A DNA stretch of 64,000 nt, taken from NCBI GenBank assembly GCA_900618795.1, contig UYJD01000002.1, positions 673,150 through 737,149 on the forward strand. Direction: 5' to 3'. The translations under genes were made by a program, and so were the position numbers. The notes under the pieces are model-generated. The model saw only the letters and a program-made list of their open reading frames with translations. It was not told the DNA's origin and searched no databases. Positions 61,489 through 64,000 of the stretch are shown here, in pieces; positions within the stretch are counted from its first letter, which is position 1; each line of letters begins with the position of its first letter. This DNA is from Cyanodermella asteris (Eukaryota > Ascomycota > Lecanoromycetes > Ostropales > Stictidaceae).

Positions 61489-62440
61489 CTACTCAAATTT
61501 CATCACGTTCCTGACGGACCCAATCTTCTCAATCTCAACGACAACCTCATCCCCATCCTTCAGATATTTCGGCGGCTTAAACCCCAAACCCACACCGCCA
61601 GGCGTCCCCGTCATAATAACACTCCCTGCCTGCAACGTCTGCCCCGTGCTGAAAAAACTCACCAGCTTCCTCACCCCGAAGCACAGATCCGACGTATTAC
61701 TCTCCTGCCTCAACTCCCCATTCACAAACGTCTTCAAATACAAACCCTTTGCATCTCCGAGGATGCTCGGGCTCACGATAGCAGGCCCCAACGGCGCGTA
61801 CTTGTCAAATGACTTGCTGAAGCTCCATTGCGGCATCGTGCCGGCTTTGTCCTTGTCCATCTGCCAGTCGCGGCACGAGACGTCGTTGCCGGAGACGTAG
61901 CCGGCGACGTAGTCGAGGGCGTCGGCCTCGGAGACATTCTTGGCGTCGCGGCCGATTACGATTGTAAGCTCGCCTTCGTAGTCGCAGTGCGTTTGGCCGA
62001 GTTTGGGGATCGGGACTGCGGAGCGGGTATCTGTGATTGCTTGGCCGGGCTTGAGGAAGAGGGTTGGATTGACCGGCAGATCGAAACCGGTTTCGAGGAC
62101 TTCGCGAGGAAACCCTTGTCAGCAAACGGGATCTCATTTTAAGTAAAACTTGGATAGGATTTCGCATACTGTGTGTCTTGTAGTTCAGACCCGTACATCG
62201 AACGATCGGGACGTCGCTCGGTGTGAGTGGCCCGAGAAGCTCTTTGACTTGGTCCTCTTCGCCGTTTGGAGCTGCGGTGAACGGACTCGAGCCTTCCAAA
62301 ACCTTGACCCGTAGCGAGCCGTCCGCGGCGAGCTTGTCAATGTCTGAGGTTGCCTCCACGATCGGTTCGCCGTATCGGATCTTGCCTCCCTGGGACGAAA
62401 CGTATCGTACCAGGCGACTCCACTTTGTGAGCGATGCCAT
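61489..62440 (-). CDS. fumarylacetoacetate hydrolase-family enzyme
   Basis: This FAH-fold metal enzyme cleaves C-C bonds of, or decarboxylates or tautomerises, beta-keto acids. Exon 1 is 62440-62170 and exon 2 is 62099-61489, giving 293 residues. The intron (GTATGC donor, TTGCTGAC branch, GCGAAG acceptor) was chosen because it gives LNYKTHILETGFDLP, the usual family sequence; an AG 15 nt earlier would insert five residues. The metal ligands are Glu132 and Glu134 in CDYEGELTIVIG and Asp163 in SGNDVSCRDWQ. The conserved MPQWSFSKSFDKYAPLGPAI and MTGTPGGVGLGFKPP blocks are present. The N-terminal 85 residues (RYGEPIVEA) are the usual small domain. It is probably cytosolic or mitochondrial and active; the substrate is unknown. 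Confidence 0.92.
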
Positions 62441-62612
62441 GACTATTTGCAGATGATACCCTAAAAGACTTCAAGCTTCAATTGCAAACGTCGACTCTCA
62501 ACGAGGATTAGGAAATCTACCCGATGATACGTCGTCGTTCGAGTACGCACGTAAAGCTGTTCTCTGAATCGCGGGGTTGCGCGATGGTAAGATCTATCAC
62601 GGAACTACTAGC

Positions 62613-62619
62613 TATATAT
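62613..62619 (-). promoter_or_regulatory. possible TATA box of FAH-family gene
   Basis: TATATA-type sequence on the reverse strand about 173 nt upstream of the ATG at 62440. Confidence 0.3.
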
Positions 62620-63094
62620 TGTACACAGAACGAACGCGAGAGCTGTCCTCCCCCCACACTCTCCCGGTGCGATCTCGGTCGGACGTGTCAACGCGTCCTG
62701 GCTTTTTGAGTGGGGCGTCCGGTGCTATCTCCCTGTCAGTCGTTGGTATGACGGATGTGATGATCCCGCCAGTTCCAAATCCTCATTCAGTCGGGGAGCC
62801 TGCCGCCGCTTTATGTACAATTCGACTGCGGAGCGCGAACTCTCAGAGCTTGTGTTATATTTTATGACTTTGGAGAAGCGATGAAAGGGTTCTTCACGAC
62901 CGATCATTGACTACTTTCCTATCTGCTAGGGGGCTTGTTATCATGTATCACACCAGATCAGGCTCAGAGAGTGACTGTCTTGCATCGATGTTTCCTCCTC
63001 TCCTCGCCCGAAAACTATTTCATCTCGTCATGCTCTAATGCAGTTTGATGCCTACAAATTCTGTCCTACGACCTACAAAGTCCGGCGGGATCTC
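62620..63094. other. intergenic region
   Basis: No gene or repeat seen; the 5' flank of the FAH gene meets the 3' flank of the next gene. Confidence 0.5.
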
Positions 63095-63634
63095 TTAAGC
63101 GGCCTTCTGCGCCTTCTTGCTAGTCTTCTTGCTAGATTTGGACGTCTTTCCGGCCTTGGTCGACGACTTTGTTTTGCTGGGACTCTTGGCTGTCGTCTTG
63201 GTGGTATGCGCCGTGGGCGTGGCTTTCGTAGTAGTATGGTTCGTCGCAACTGGGTGAACACTGCTCTTGACCTTGGTTGAGAGCGTGCTCATGCTGGCAG
63301 TATAATTAGTGGTAGTTGATTGCACACTGATCGTGACCTTGGGTACGGACATGGTACCGCTGACAGTAATCTTCGTGGAAGTCTGGCTACTCTTGGTCTG
63401 GGTTGTTGTCGACTTTCCATCAGCTCCACTTAGGAGGCATGAATCACCGTCCGCTCGCTTCTCGACGCCGTTGTTGCAGGTCGTGTCCTTGAGACGGGTG
63501 CCCTTCTCCGAGTCAGGCAGGGCGTAGAAGTCGTTCATCTGCTTCTGAATCCTGGACAAAGTCACCGTGTTGGCGTGGGTATACCTGGCCGCAGCCTGGT
63601 TTGCCACGCCGCGGATCCAGGCGCCGTCGCCCAT
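63095..63634 (-). CDS. hypothetical Ser/Thr/Lys-rich protein
   Basis: The ATG at 63634 opens a 179-residue frame. The N-terminal 65 residues look ordered (WIRGVANQAAARYTHANTVT, then LSRIQKQMNDFYALPDS), with two cysteines (TTCNNG, DSCLLSG). The rest is almost only Ser, Thr and Lys, ending in a lysine-rich tail (KTSKSSKKTSKKAQKAA). There is no signal peptide or membrane helix in this model. The Ser/Thr stretch could be O-glycosylated if the protein were secreted through an unseen upstream exon; otherwise a disordered nuclear or nucleolar protein is plausible. I do not recognise the family. Confidence 0.5.
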   Translation of the reverse strand: MGDGAWIRGVANQAAARYTHANTVTLSRIQKQMNDFYALPDSEKGTRLKDTTCNNGVEKRADGDSCLLSGADGKSTTTQTKSSQTSTKITVSGTMSVPKVTISVQSTTTNYTASMSTLSTKVKSSVHPVATNHTTTKATPTAHTTKTTAKSPSKTKSSTKAGKTSKSSKKTSKKAQKAA

Positions 63635-64000
63635 GGATGTGGCAAGCACAATAGGTGTACAAATGAAGTTCGAATTTCAAAAACAAAAGCGACCCGAGGT
63701 CGACTCGCGGTCAAAGTTCAGGAGGTAAAAGGAGCGTGTTGGAACAGATTGTCAAAGAGAGTGTGTACTGAAGTAGAAAGTAAAATGGTAAAGCAAGATG
63801 GAGAGGCACAGTAGATAGGAAGACGAACGAAAATACGTGCATGAAGATACCAGCAAGTCGCTGATTTCGATCGCCTGCACGATGTGGGTCAACATTCAGA
63901 TATCAGCACCAAGCAGTAGACAAAAAGAATATGTAAGTGGGAATTGTCGAAGTGCGCACAGCCACAAGATCGCGTGGTGGACCCGCGCTCCTTGAACGGA
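63635..64000. other. window end, no gene seen
   Basis: Upstream flank of the reverse-strand Ser/Thr/Lys-rich gene. No further feature was supported. Confidence 0.4.

Overview
The window is nuclear DNA of a filamentous ascomycete (Pezizomycotina). Genes carry few, short introns (about 46-80 nt) with GTNNGT-like donors, CTGAC/CTAAC-type branch sites and CAG/TAG acceptors. The gene content is typical: a HET-domain protein, a Zn2Cys6 regulator, two DHA-type MFS pumps, a pisatin-demethylase-like P450, a pectin lyase, a TauD dioxygenase, a 2EXR protein, a SigF-like NTF2 protein, and housekeeping CMR1, phosphoribomutase, mitochondrial IF2 and a Gyp5-like RabGAP. A plant-associated Dothideomycete fits this set, but that placement is inference. 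I see no CRISPR array, bacterial operon or intact transposon.

Left part (1-15.9 kb): the edge holds the end of a single-pass membrane protein, then about 2.8 kb without a credible gene. A reverse-strand NRPS-like gene follows (adenylation, carrier and condensation-like domains) with one in-frame TGA. A drug:H+ antiporter and a hotdog thioesterase lie next to it, so this may be a small metabolic cluster. An AT-rich nested-palindrome sliver sits in the promoter gap. After that come CMR1, an unfamiliar Trp/Cys-rich protein and the phosphoribomutase.

Middle (16-38 kb): mitochondrial IF2 with a tiny first exon, a tRNA-Ser(GCU), an 18-unit 12-bp minisatellite, the TBC-domain RabGAP, a TauD dioxygenase, a HET protein, a second MFS pump, a SAM methyltransferase and a Zn2Cys6 regulator with a GQIP repeat tail. 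The last three genes are adjacent and could be functionally linked.

Right part (38-64 kb): a secreted amidase, an orphan multi-pass membrane protein, the SigF-like protein, a 2EXR membrane protein, a small stress-type protein, an oxidoreductase missing part of its N-terminal fold, and a group of single-pass membrane proteins. One of that group is decayed; two others carry PPxY tails. Next are a GNAT-like gene of doubtful integrity, a secreted pectin lyase, an orphan propeller-like fragment, a RING protein, a four-exon P450, a fumarylacetoacetate-hydrolase-family enzyme and a Ser/Thr/Lys-rich protein.

All calls come from reading translations and splice signals by eye. No database search was run.
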